Source: Chitinophagales bacterium | Lineage (GTDB): Bacteria; Bacteroidota; Bacteroidia; Chitinophagales; UBA10324 | Assembly: GCA_026786335.1 (NCBI GenBank) | Contig: JAJAYG010000098.1 | Location: 1-6,481, forward strand | Reading direction: 5' to 3' | Length of the DNA stretch: 6,481 nucleotides | Shown here: positions 1-5,452 of the stretch, in pieces | How the letters are laid out: each line of letters opens with the position of its first letter | Position numbering within the stretch: the first letter of the stretch is position 1 | Translations under genes and position numbers: made by a program | The notes under the pieces: generated by a model | The model's input: only the letters and a program-made list of their open reading frames with translations | Databases searched by the model: none | What the model was told of the DNA's origin: nothing

Positions 1-68
1 ACACCACTGAGTTGTACTAATAAAATAATTTTCCTTGCCGGAAGGTTAAATACCTATAACTAATAGTT

Positions 69-1190
69 CTAAGTTTTAATTACTGTTTTAGCAGATGTGG
101 TTTTCTTGTTTTTGCTTTTGAATGATCTGTTCAAAAGTTCTACCATTAGAGAAGAAAAATACCCACTTACCCTATAGTAATTGTTGAAGTAAACTGGGTA
201 AGCGCCAATATTTGCTTTTGCCTCCCTTGCAGTTCTTCCTAATTCAACTTCAGTTTTCTTCAAATTTATTGCATCCTCTACTGAATCATAGAGCATATTA
301 AAATAAAGCCAATGGCTTTGGTTTATTAAATAATCAAGCCCAATAAAATGCATTTCGATGTGCGAATCATTAATAATTTGTGAGGTGAAGCCTACAGGCT
401 TTTCGTTCAAAATGTATAAATGAACTTTGAAGTTTTCTTTAAGGCTTTTTTTCATTTCAATGAAATAATTCTTAGAAACAATTACCATTCTTATTGATTG
501 TTTAAAAACCACATTGTTGTATAACATTTCTATTTCATTAGAGTATTTTTCAATGTCTAATAGACTCAATTCCCGTCTTGTGATTTTACCTAATAGCTTC
601 CTGCTTTTGCGAACTCTTTGCGCATATCTATGTCTAAGCGATTTAACATAATCTTCAAATGAATTCCATTTAGGATCAATTGCAAGCTTCATTGTAAGAT
701 CTTCTTCCCAGGTTTTGTAGTTCAGTTTGGTTACCCAATTTTCTTGCAGACCTTGCCAGTCTTTAATTAAAATTACATGGGGCTTGGGTTTTATTTGAGA
801 ATAGAATGATTCGAGCAGTTTAAAGATTGAGAGGGTTTCCGTTTTCAATTTATCATAATAAAGCCCGGTGCTATCAATTTTTAATAAGTTTCCACAAACA
901 AGCAGTTGAAATCCCTTTTTGGTTATAAAATTTTCAATTAGTTTTATAAAAGCATTTTGCTCAAAGATTGAGATGTAATGCATTTTGCCAAAATGAATTT
1001 TCTGGAAATAAGCAACAGCAATAATTTGGTTTGAATTATTATAAATAAGGAGGTAGGAAAATGAAATATTTTTAAGGTTAGAAACTTCAGGGATTATTAA
1101 TGTCTCGCTTTTAAGATGATGATTTGCGGGAAGGAAATTATCCCATTCACTGGCTATTTGCTCTATCGATGAATATTCTTTGTAATACAC
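69..1190 (-). CDS. GNAT/FemAB-like acyltransferase family protein, substrate unknown
   Basis: The 373-residue protein resembles the Bacteroidota proteins annotated as GNAT-family or FemAB/BioF2-like acyltransferases; the match is by pattern recall. A mixed alpha/beta N-terminal half (about 1-165) is followed by a basic helix, SLRHRYAQRVRKSRK (185-199), of the kind that precedes the GNAT core in this group. The core continues with a strand pair (HLYILNEKPVGF, 257-268) and a conserved-looking ELGRTAREAKANIGA (316-330). The tail (354-373) is Lys/Ser/Thr-rich and probably disordered. No signal peptide or membrane helix is seen, so it is probably cytoplasmic. Family members transfer acyl or aminoacyl groups, but nothing here fixes the substrate. 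The start is GTG, immediately after an in-frame TAA and directly against an inverted repeat; the next in-frame Met is residue 70, too far in to be plausible. A typical N-terminus may therefore be a few residues longer. It lies downstream of ilvE on the same strand, separated by 125 nt. Confidence 0.75.
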   Translation of the reverse strand: MYYKEYSSIEQIASEWDNFLPANHHLKSETLIIPEVSNLKNISFSYLLIYNNSNQIIAVAYFQKIHFGKMHYISIFEQNAFIKLIENFITKKGFQLLVCGNLLKIDSTGLYYDKLKTETLSIFKLLESFYSQIKPKPHVILIKDWQGLQENWVTKLNYKTWEEDLTMKLAIDPKWNSFEDYVKSLRHRYAQRVRKSRKLLGKITRRELSLLDIEKYSNEIEMLYNNVVFKQSIRMVIVSKNYFIEMKKSLKENFKVHLYILNEKPVGFTSQIINDSHIEMHFIGLDYLINQSHWLYFNMLYDSVEDAINLKKTEVELGRTAREAKANIGAYPVYFNNYYRVSGYFSSLMVELLNRSFKSKNKKTTSAKTVIKT

Positions 1191-1240
1191 TTAGCGCCGG
1201 CAGTTAACTTGGTTTTACCAAGATGACGTGCCGGCGCTAA
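1191..1240. repeat. Perfect 12-bp inverted repeat forming a long hairpin before the acyltransferase start
   Basis: TTAGCGCCGGCA (1191-1202) is mirrored exactly by TGCCGGCGCTAA (1229-1240). Inside the loop, CTTGGT (1208-1213) pairs with ACCAAG (1217-1222) around a 3-nt loop, and GTTA/TGAC can add partial pairing between the two stems. The result is one nearly continuous hairpin of about 50 nt whose outer stem is far richer in GC than its surroundings. Neither strand has a clear T-run after it, so it is not a textbook intrinsic terminator. It could be a REP-like or MITE-like palindromic repeat, a 3'-end stabiliser for ilvE mRNA, or a structure controlling translation of the next gene, whose GTG it touches. 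The structure is certain; its role is not. Confidence 0.85.
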
Positions 1241-1289
1241 ATATATTTCTTTCGCCATCAAAACATTTATTCTTTGATTAAAATAAAGC

Positions 1290-1301
1290 TTAACCGGTTA
1301 A
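1290..1301. promoter_or_regulatory. 12-bp perfect palindrome TTAACCGGTTAA, possible operator
   Basis: A self-complementary 12-mer lies in the ilvE/acyltransferase gap, 14 nt beyond the ilvE stop and about 100 nt before the acyltransferase start. Perfect DNA palindromes of this size are typical of dimeric regulator sites. No promoter matching TTG / TAnnTTTG well is seen beside it; TATCTTTC overlapping the ilvE 3' end is only a partial match. Regulatory role is inference. Confidence 0.3.
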
Positions 1302-1315
1302 CAAGAAAGATAAAG

Positions 1316-2401
1316 TTATTCTGCTTCGACCAGCAATTTACTTTGAACCTTTACCATCCAGTTAAAAATGTCGGGTAATGCACCGGATTTAATTCCTTCC
1401 AGTTCATCTTTAAGTTTTACTGAAAAAGGTATTTCATTAACAGGCGGCAATGCTATCATGTTGCCCTTATGTTCAATATGCGAGATGGTACTTATACTCG
1501 CTGCGGTTCCGGTACCAAAGGCATCCTGGAGAATACCTTTTTGATGTGCATCGAAAACTTCATCAATAGAAATTTTTCTTTCTTCAACTTTTGTTCCGTG
1601 ATGTTTTAAAAGTTGAATCACGCTATCACGTGTTACCCCATCGAGAATGGTTCCATCAAGTTCAGGTGTAATAGCAACGCCATCAATTACAAAAAACACA
1701 TTCATGGTTCCAATCTCCTGAATGTATTTATGTTCATTCCCATCAGTCCATAAAATTTGTTCAAAGCCTTTTTCAATTGCCTCTCGTAAGGGGAGCATTG
1801 AGGCACCATAATTTCCTGCAGCTTTTGCAAATCCAACTCCGCCTTCAAATGCTCTTACATATTTAGCTGTAGTCATCACCTTTACAGGTTTAGGATAATA
1901 TAAACCGGCGGGCGAGGTAATGATTAAAAATTTAAAAAATTCAGTGGGTCGCACGCCTATAAATCGATCCATTGCAAACATAAATGGTCGCAGATACAAT
2001 GAGCAACCTTGTTCTTTCGGAATCCATTCCTGATCCATGTGAACCAATTCATGCAGCGAATCGAGCCAGAGATCAAGTGGAACTTCGGGCATTGCCATTC
2101 GTTGTGCAGAGATGTTGAAGCGTTTGAAATTCATTTCGGGTCTAAAGAGCAATGCATTTCGCTCAGCATTTTTAAATGCCTTCATTCCTTCAAAAATTAT
2201 TTGACCATAATGCAATGCTGAGGATGCCGGGCTGAAGGGAAGATTTCCGAATGGAATAATTCTGCAATCAGTCCATTTTCCTTTTCTGCACTCAGCAACA
2301 AACATGTGATCGCCATATAATTTTCCGAACTGAAGATTGCTAAAATCAACAGAACTCAGGCGGCTTACCTCAGTATGCTCAACGTGAAAAGGATATTTCA
2401 T
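1316..2401 (-). CDS. ilvE: Branched-chain amino-acid aminotransferase (class IV PLP enzyme)
   Basis: The 361-residue cytoplasmic protein interconverts leucine, isoleucine or valine with the matching 2-oxoacids, using 2-oxoglutarate/glutamate and pyridoxal phosphate. It belongs to the larger, eukaryote-like BCAT form. Visible landmarks: GQIIFEGMKAF (66-76); LYLRPFMFA (135-143); YVRAFEGGVGFAKAAGNYG (181-199) with the Schiff-base lysine at K193; QILWTDGNEHKYIQEIGTMN (215-234), where E229 and the GTMN loop bind the cofactor; GTILDGVTRDS (250-260); and FGTGTA (295-300) for the PLP phosphate. The CXXC redox pair that mammalian BCATs carry just after the last motif is absent (ASISTI here). Length and both ends fit the family. 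The ATG has an A-rich leader with no Shine-Dalgarno, as is usual in Bacteroidota. It is divergent from the gene beginning at 2404 or 2524, so its promoter must overlap or precede that gene's 5' end. Confidence 0.97.
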   Translation of the reverse strand: MKYPFHVEHTEVSRLSSVDFSNLQFGKLYGDHMFVAECRKGKWTDCRIIPFGNLPFSPASSALHYGQIIFEGMKAFKNAERNALLFRPEMNFKRFNISAQRMAMPEVPLDLWLDSLHELVHMDQEWIPKEQGCSLYLRPFMFAMDRFIGVRPTEFFKFLIITSPAGLYYPKPVKVMTTAKYVRAFEGGVGFAKAAGNYGASMLPLREAIEKGFEQILWTDGNEHKYIQEIGTMNVFFVIDGVAITPELDGTILDGVTRDSVIQLLKHHGTKVEERKISIDEVFDAHQKGILQDAFGTGTAASISTISHIEHKGNMIALPPVNEIPFSVKLKDELEGIKSGALPDIFNWMVKVQSKLLVEAE

Positions 2402-2450
2402 AATTGATTTATTTGTTTTTCGCTGCTGAAAAAATATTCTTAACAGGTGT

Positions 2451-2478
2451 TAAAAATAAAGATTCCTTTTTAGCTCAA
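2451..2478 (-). promoter_or_regulatory. Candidate ilvE promoter (TTG-N17-TATTTTTA)
   Basis: On the minus strand, TTG (2476-2478) stands 17 nt before TATTTTTA (2451-2458), a one-mismatch fit to the Bacteroidota TTTG / TAnnTTTG promoter with acceptable spacing. Transcription would start near 2445 and leave a leader of about 45 nt before the ilvE ATG. In AT-rich DNA such matches are common, so this is a candidate only. Confidence 0.3.
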
Positions 2479-2495
2479 ACAGAACATGAGCAACT

Positions 2496-2503
2496 TATTT
2501 TTG
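2496..2503 (+). promoter_or_regulatory. Candidate -7 element TATTTTTG for the small-protein/rdgB operon
   Basis: TATTTTTG is an exact match to the Bacteroidota TAnnTTTG -7 consensus. An A-rich AAAAAGGAAAA follows at 2505-2515 and then an ATG at 2524. A clear -33 TTG at the right distance is missing, which lowers confidence. If real, transcription begins about 15 nt before 2524, and the longer reading from 2404 could not be made from this transcript. Confidence 0.3.
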
Positions 2504-2523
2504 TAAAAAGGAAAACTACCAAT

Positions 2524-3003
2524 ATGAATGAGGTTGAAAATGCTGATGCACTGCAAGCAATTTTTAGTGGAGAAACGTATCTGGTTCCCGAAAAAAGAAA
2601 GGTAAAATTATTTTCTTCGGGAGCAATACATTCTGAAAAGCTCAAACTTCTGTTTATTCTTAAAAATGAAAATGTTGAAACTGCATCGCAGTCGGAATTA
2701 GAAGTGATTCAGAAAACAGCAGACTGGAAAGATCTTAAATTGAAAAGAGAGGAAGTAGGAATAATCAACATTGCATCGCAGCCGACTTCAGTTGTAAATA
2801 TTTTAAAACAGTTTTCAGTCAATAATATTGTTGCTTTGGGTGTTGAACCACAGGAGATCGGGTTAGTTATAGAATTGCATACTAACAAGGTGTTTAAATT
2901 CATCGACATGAATTTTATTTTTACTTCTTCTATTGAAGAATTGCTTAAGAATGAGATTATAAAGAATAAATTTTTTGCTGCTATAAAATCAATGTTCAAA
3001 TAG
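2524..3003 (+). CDS. Uncharacterised small conserved-type protein upstream of rdgB
   Basis: I do not recognise this gene with certainty. From ATG 2524 it encodes 159 residues with no signal peptide or membrane helix. The layout looks like an alpha/beta domain: a short segment ADALQAIFSGETYLVPEK, then strand KLKLLFILKN, a helix, strand EEVGIINIAS, helix SVVNILKQF, strand NNIVALGVEPQEIGL, and a C-terminal basic helix NKFFAAIKSMFK. The order and lysine/phenylalanine-rich end recall an uncharacterised Bacteroidota family that I associate only loosely with small replisome accessory (psi-like) proteins; this is weak. The frame stays open upstream to a TTG at 2404 (199 residues), but that start is 2 nt from the divergent ilvE ATG with no room for a promoter. 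ATG 2524 is preceded by AAAGGA and an exact TAnnTTTG, so I prefer it. It shares an operon with rdgB, 17 nt downstream. Confidence 0.6.
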   Translation: MNEVENADALQAIFSGETYLVPEKRKVKLFSSGAIHSEKLKLLFILKNENVETASQSELEVIQKTADWKDLKLKREEVGIINIASQPTSVVNILKQFSVNNIVALGVEPQEIGLVIELHTNKVFKFIDMNFIFTSSIEELLKNEIIKNKFFAAIKSMFK

Positions 3004-3011
3004 TAAATCCC

Positions 3012-3015
3012 GGAG
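3012..3015 (+). promoter_or_regulatory. GGAG ribosome binding site supporting the TTG start of rdgB
   Basis: GGAG sits 5 nt before the TTG at 3021, a near-ideal Shine-Dalgarno position and one of the few clear ones in this window. It supports TTG as the real rdgB start. Confidence 0.55.
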
Positions 3016-3020
3016 CAAGA

Positions 3021-3599
3021 TTGAAACTCATTTTCGCTACACAAAACAAACATAAGCTGCAAGAGGTACAATCGATGATTGGTAATCAAATTCAAATTGT
3101 ATCACTTGCCGACCTTAGATATTTTGATGAACTGCCTGAAACACATTTTACACTCGAAGAGAATGCAGAGGAAAAAGCGGAATTCATTTTTAATAATTTA
3201 AAAAATAGTTGTTTTTCGGAAGACACCGGATTGGAGATTAAAGCCCTCAACAATGAACCCGGTGTTTTTTCAGCCCGCTATGCAGGTGATCAAAAAAGTG
3301 CTGCCGATAATATTGGTCTGGTGTTGGAGAAAATGAATAATGTTGAGGATAGAAGTGCAAGATTCAGAACTGTAATCTGTTTAATATTGAGTGGCAGCAA
3401 ATATTTTTTCGAAGGAATAGTTGAGGGTAAAATTTTAACACACAAAAAAGGTGTTGAAGGTTTTGGATACGATCCTGTTTTTGCAGCAAATGGCTTTGAG
3501 AAATCTTTTGCAGAATTATTATTGAGTGAAAAGAATAGGATCAGTCACAGAAGCAACGCATTTGAAAAAATGAGGTCATTCCTTTTATCTAATTGTTAA
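3021..3599 (+). CDS. rdgB: dITP/XTP non-canonical purine NTP pyrophosphatase (RdgB/HAM1)
   Basis: The 192-residue cytoplasmic enzyme hydrolyses ITP, dITP and XTP to the monophosphate and pyrophosphate with Mg2+, keeping deaminated purines out of DNA and RNA. Family motifs are all present and in order: the N-terminal nucleotide-binding FATQNKHKLQEV (5-16), TLEENAEEKA (44-53), SEDTGLEI (66-73) with the catalytic Asp68, PGVFSARYAG (80-89), GFGYDPVF (147-154) and SHRSNAF (175-181). Length is typical. The start is TTG, not ATG: the family begins almost exactly with this M-K-L-I-F-A-T-x-N segment, there is no nearby in-frame ATG, and GGAG lies 5 nt upstream. It follows the small gene by 17 nt and is probably cotranscribed with it. 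No strong terminator is visible after its stop. Confidence 0.96.
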   Translation: MKLIFATQNKHKLQEVQSMIGNQIQIVSLADLRYFDELPETHFTLEENAEEKAEFIFNNLKNSCFSEDTGLEIKALNNEPGVFSARYAGDQKSAADNIGLVLEKMNNVEDRSARFRTVICLILSGSKYFFEGIVEGKILTHKKGVEGFGYDPVFAANGFEKSFAELLLSEKNRISHRSNAFEKMRSFLLSNC

Positions 3600-3616
3600 T
3601 TCAGCAAATATTTAAA

Positions 3617-3645
3617 TTGGCTGATGCAACTAATAGTTATATTTT
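3617..3645 (+). promoter_or_regulatory. Candidate promoter of the sigma/anti-sigma operon
   Basis: TTG (3617-3619) is followed after 18 nt by TATATTTT (3638-3645), one mismatch from TAnnTTTG. The expected start of transcription is near 3650, leaving about 15 nt before the sigma-factor ATG. The spacer contains the interrupted palindrome AACTAATAGTT (3628-3638). Spacing and position fit a housekeeping Bacteroidota promoter, but no experimental support is available. Confidence 0.35.
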
Positions 3646-3665
3646 TATGTCCATAAATAAACTTC

Positions 3666-4241
3666 ATGAGACTTTGGGACAAACAAAAGATTGAAGAAGC
3701 AGTACTTATTTCGGGCAGCATCAACGGCGACCGTAAAATGCAGGAGCAACTGTATAAAGCTTTCGCTCCTAACATGTTTACAATTTGTCTTCGGTATGCA
3801 AACAGTCATCAGGAAGCAGAGGATATGCTACAGGAGGGTTTCATCAAAGCGTTTAATAATTTGAGTAAGTTCAGAAATGAAGGCTCATTTGAAGGATGGA
3901 TGAAAAGAATTTTTGTGAATGCAGCAATTGAACTTTTCAGAAAAAATCATTTGAGCAGAATGATGGTTGAGGTGGATGATGTTAAATACAATCTGTTGCA
4001 GCAAGATGATTTTCACCATCTGTCAGCGGCAGATCTTTTAAAAATGGTTCAGTCACTTGCTCCCGGTTACAAAACAGTTTTTAACCTATATGCAATTGAG
4101 GGTTTTTCTCATCAGGAAATTGCTGATATGCTTTCAATAAATGTTGGCACATCAAAATCTCAATTAGCTAGAGCAAGATATTTATTACAAAAAATGGTTT
4201 TAAATTCACAGAAGGTACAACGGTATGCTGCGGTTTTCTGA
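3666..4241 (+). CDS. ECF-family RNA polymerase sigma factor
   Basis: The 191-residue protein has the two-domain layout of extracytoplasmic-function sigma factors and directs RNA polymerase to a dedicated promoter set. Region 2 spans about 26-93: the core-binding helix (AEDMLQEGFIKAFNNLSKF, 51-69), then GSFEGWMKRIFVNAAIELFR for -10 recognition. A short linker (about 95-120) leads to region 4 at about 124-176, with SLAPGYKTVFNLYAIEGFSH (130-149) and the recognition helix-turn-helix HQEIADMLSINVGTSKSQLA (149-168). The style is that of Bacteroidota-specific ECF groups (ECF21-like, by recall). The ATG at 3666 is the natural start. Its last 17 nt overlap the next gene, a membrane-anchored protein that is its probable anti-sigma partner, so the two are likely translationally coupled. 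The target regulon cannot be read here. Confidence 0.93.
   Translation: MRLWDKQKIEEAVLISGSINGDRKMQEQLYKAFAPNMFTICLRYANSHQEAEDMLQEGFIKAFNNLSKFRNEGSFEGWMKRIFVNAAIELFRKNHLSRMMVEVDDVKYNLLQQDDFHHLSAADLLKMVQSLAPGYKTVFNLYAIEGFSHQEIADMLSINVGTSKSQLARARYLLQKMVLNSQKVQRYAAVF
4211..4215 (+). promoter_or_regulatory. GAAGG Shine-Dalgarno-like site inside the sigma gene
   Basis: GAAGG lies 9 nt before the ATG at 4225, within the 3' end of the sigma-factor frame. It supports independent or coupled initiation of the overlapping downstream gene. Confidence 0.4.
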
Positions 4242-5436
4242 TAAAAATATTGTTGATCAAAAATTTAAAGAGGCCTTAACCGATTTTGGTGTTAAGCCAT
4301 CGGGCAGGGCATGGTGGAACCTTACCGCAGCCCTCGACGATAAGAAAAGGAGTTCAGTTAAAAAGAGAACTGTAACCGGTATTCTTTTTATAGTAATGTT
4401 TGCTTCAACTATTTCAATTTTTGAGGCGCGTAAGAATAATCATGGCAATTCTGATAATGTAAAAAATGTAACTTCCTTAAATAGTGAAGCTGAAAATTCT
4501 TCCTTAGTATCAAGTTCGAAGAATCCAATACCTATTTTTAGTAAGAGTGATAATACACCAACTTATTCTCAGGATTTAAATGAGACAGTTTTTGAAACTG
4601 CAAGTAAAACTAATCTGCAAAATGAAAATGTATATGCTACTGATAACTCAAGTGATAAGCAAAAAGCTTTAGCCAACAGGGAAACCTTTAGCTCATTACA
4701 TTATCGACGTAGTTTCATTTCTTTTTCAGAAAATTCAGATTTGCTGAATAAAAAGAGTTTTGAAAATAAGCAAACACCCCAACTGTCTACTGTTTTAAGA
4801 AAGGGATATTTATCACCTTCAATTATGCTAAATAGTACATGGTTGTATGATCAAACTGCAATGTCAAGTCCTGTATTAAAATATAAATTCACGTATGGAA
4901 TTGAATTGGGAATGGAAGGCGGATACATAATTAGCAAGCACTGGGGACTTGCTGCAGGCTGGTATCTTTTTTCTACTCAAGGACAGAAGTACAGCAATAT
5001 CGATCAATATGAGAGAACAACCAGTCTCGAATACAAGGATAAAAGCATTTCATTCACTTATATGAATTTACCGGTAATGGTTCAATATAGATTGCCACAT
5101 TATTCTTCTTTGCTCAATGCTCCTTCGAATGTGAGTTTGTTATTAGGTGGCCAATACAGTAAAATGATTTCGTTCAGCAACGATAATATAAAAGGAGAGT
5201 TGAACAATAATGAATTATTCTACAAAAATGATTTTGCTATAGTAACGGGAGTTGACTATGATTTATTTATCGACCGTCCTGTGTATTATACTGTTGGAAT
5301 TAGAGCATCATACGGCTCCAATGTTTTCAATGGAGAAGTTCCCAATGATTATGAATTTGATAAACCTCACAATTTGCTGATTGGAATTCATGCAGCTGTA
5401 AATTTCTCGCTCGATAAAAACGGCTTCATTAAATAA
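4225..5436 (+). CDS. Putative trans-envelope anti-sigma factor with C-terminal outer-membrane beta-barrel (Dma-like)
   Basis: The 403-residue protein has four parts. Residues 1-45 form a short cytoplasmic segment of the Bacteroidota anti-sigma type (VDQKFKEALTDFGVKPSGRA, then WWNLTAALDD at 30-39). A basic KKRSSVKKR (40-48) precedes a single hydrophobic helix (about 49-66, TVTGILFIVMFASTISIF), giving N-in topology by the positive-inside rule. Residues about 67-190 are a polar Ser/Asn/Thr/Lys-rich, low-hydrophobicity linker. From 194 to 396 there are alternating aromatic strands of an outer-membrane barrel (PorT/OMP_b-brl_2-like), for example FTYGIELGMEGGYIISKHWG, FTYMNLPVMVQYRL, SLLLGGQYSKM, YYTVGIRASYG and LLIGIHAAVNFSL. 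There is no cleavable signal peptide. It overlaps the ECF sigma gene by 17 nt. This matches the dual membrane-spanning anti-sigma (Dma) architecture I recall from Bacteroides thetaiotaomicron; sigma binding is inferred. Alternatively the barrel could be a periplasmic or outer-membrane porin-like domain with no sigma role. Confidence 0.8.
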   Translation: MLRFSDKNIVDQKFKEALTDFGVKPSGRAWWNLTAALDDKKRSSVKKRTVTGILFIVMFASTISIFEARKNNHGNSDNVKNVTSLNSEAENSSLVSSSKNPIPIFSKSDNTPTYSQDLNETVFETASKTNLQNENVYATDNSSDKQKALANRETFSSLHYRRSFISFSENSDLLNKKSFENKQTPQLSTVLRKGYLSPSIMLNSTWLYDQTAMSSPVLKYKFTYGIELGMEGGYIISKHWGLAAGWYLFSTQGQKYSNIDQYERTTSLEYKDKSISFTYMNLPVMVQYRLPHYSSLLNAPSNVSLLLGGQYSKMISFSNDNIKGELNNNELFYKNDFAIVTGVDYDLFIDRPVYYTVGIRASYGSNVFNGEVPNDYEFDKPHNLLIGIHAAVNFSLDKNGFIK

Positions 5437-5452
5437 TTAAACGGTTCAAGCT

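Noticed and set aside
33..45. CCTT-GCCGG-AAGG hairpin downstream of the acyltransferase as a terminator.
   Set aside because: The stem is only 4 bp and the T-rich stretch on the minus strand is not directly attached.
1..68. The GTACTAAT-containing start of the window resembled the 3' end of a 23S rRNA.
   Set aside because: Only a short stretch matches by eye, the pairing partner is outside the window, and no 5S rRNA follows; a convergent protein gene begins at once.
2009..2221. 70-residue open frame on the plus strand.
   Set aside because: It lies wholly antisense to ilvE, whose family motifs cover this stretch.
2681..2784. TGCATCGCAG repeated in the small gene (encoding ASQ twice).
   Set aside because: A 10-mer repeat inside coding sequence with divergent flanks; chance is adequate.
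2709..3095. 128-residue open frame on the minus strand.
   Set aside because: Antisense to the small gene and the start of rdgB; no recognisable motif.
3601..3624. TCAGC...GCTGA hairpin after rdgB as an intrinsic terminator.
   Set aside because: Short stem with a bulge, and the nearest T-run is about 15 nt further on; it also overlaps the candidate sigma promoter.
3628..3651. AAC-N18-GTC as an ECF autoregulatory promoter before the sigma gene.
   Set aside because: Spacing is off, motifs are three bases each, and the TTG / TAnnTTTG reading fits better.
3647..3694. 15-codon upstream ORF (MSINKLHETL...) overlapping the sigma-factor start.
   Set aside because: The predicted transcript would begin at about 3650, after its ATG, and nothing supports its translation.
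5437..5452. Bidirectional terminator in the 16-nt convergent gap.
   Set aside because: No stem longer than a restriction-site palindrome (AAGCTT) is visible.
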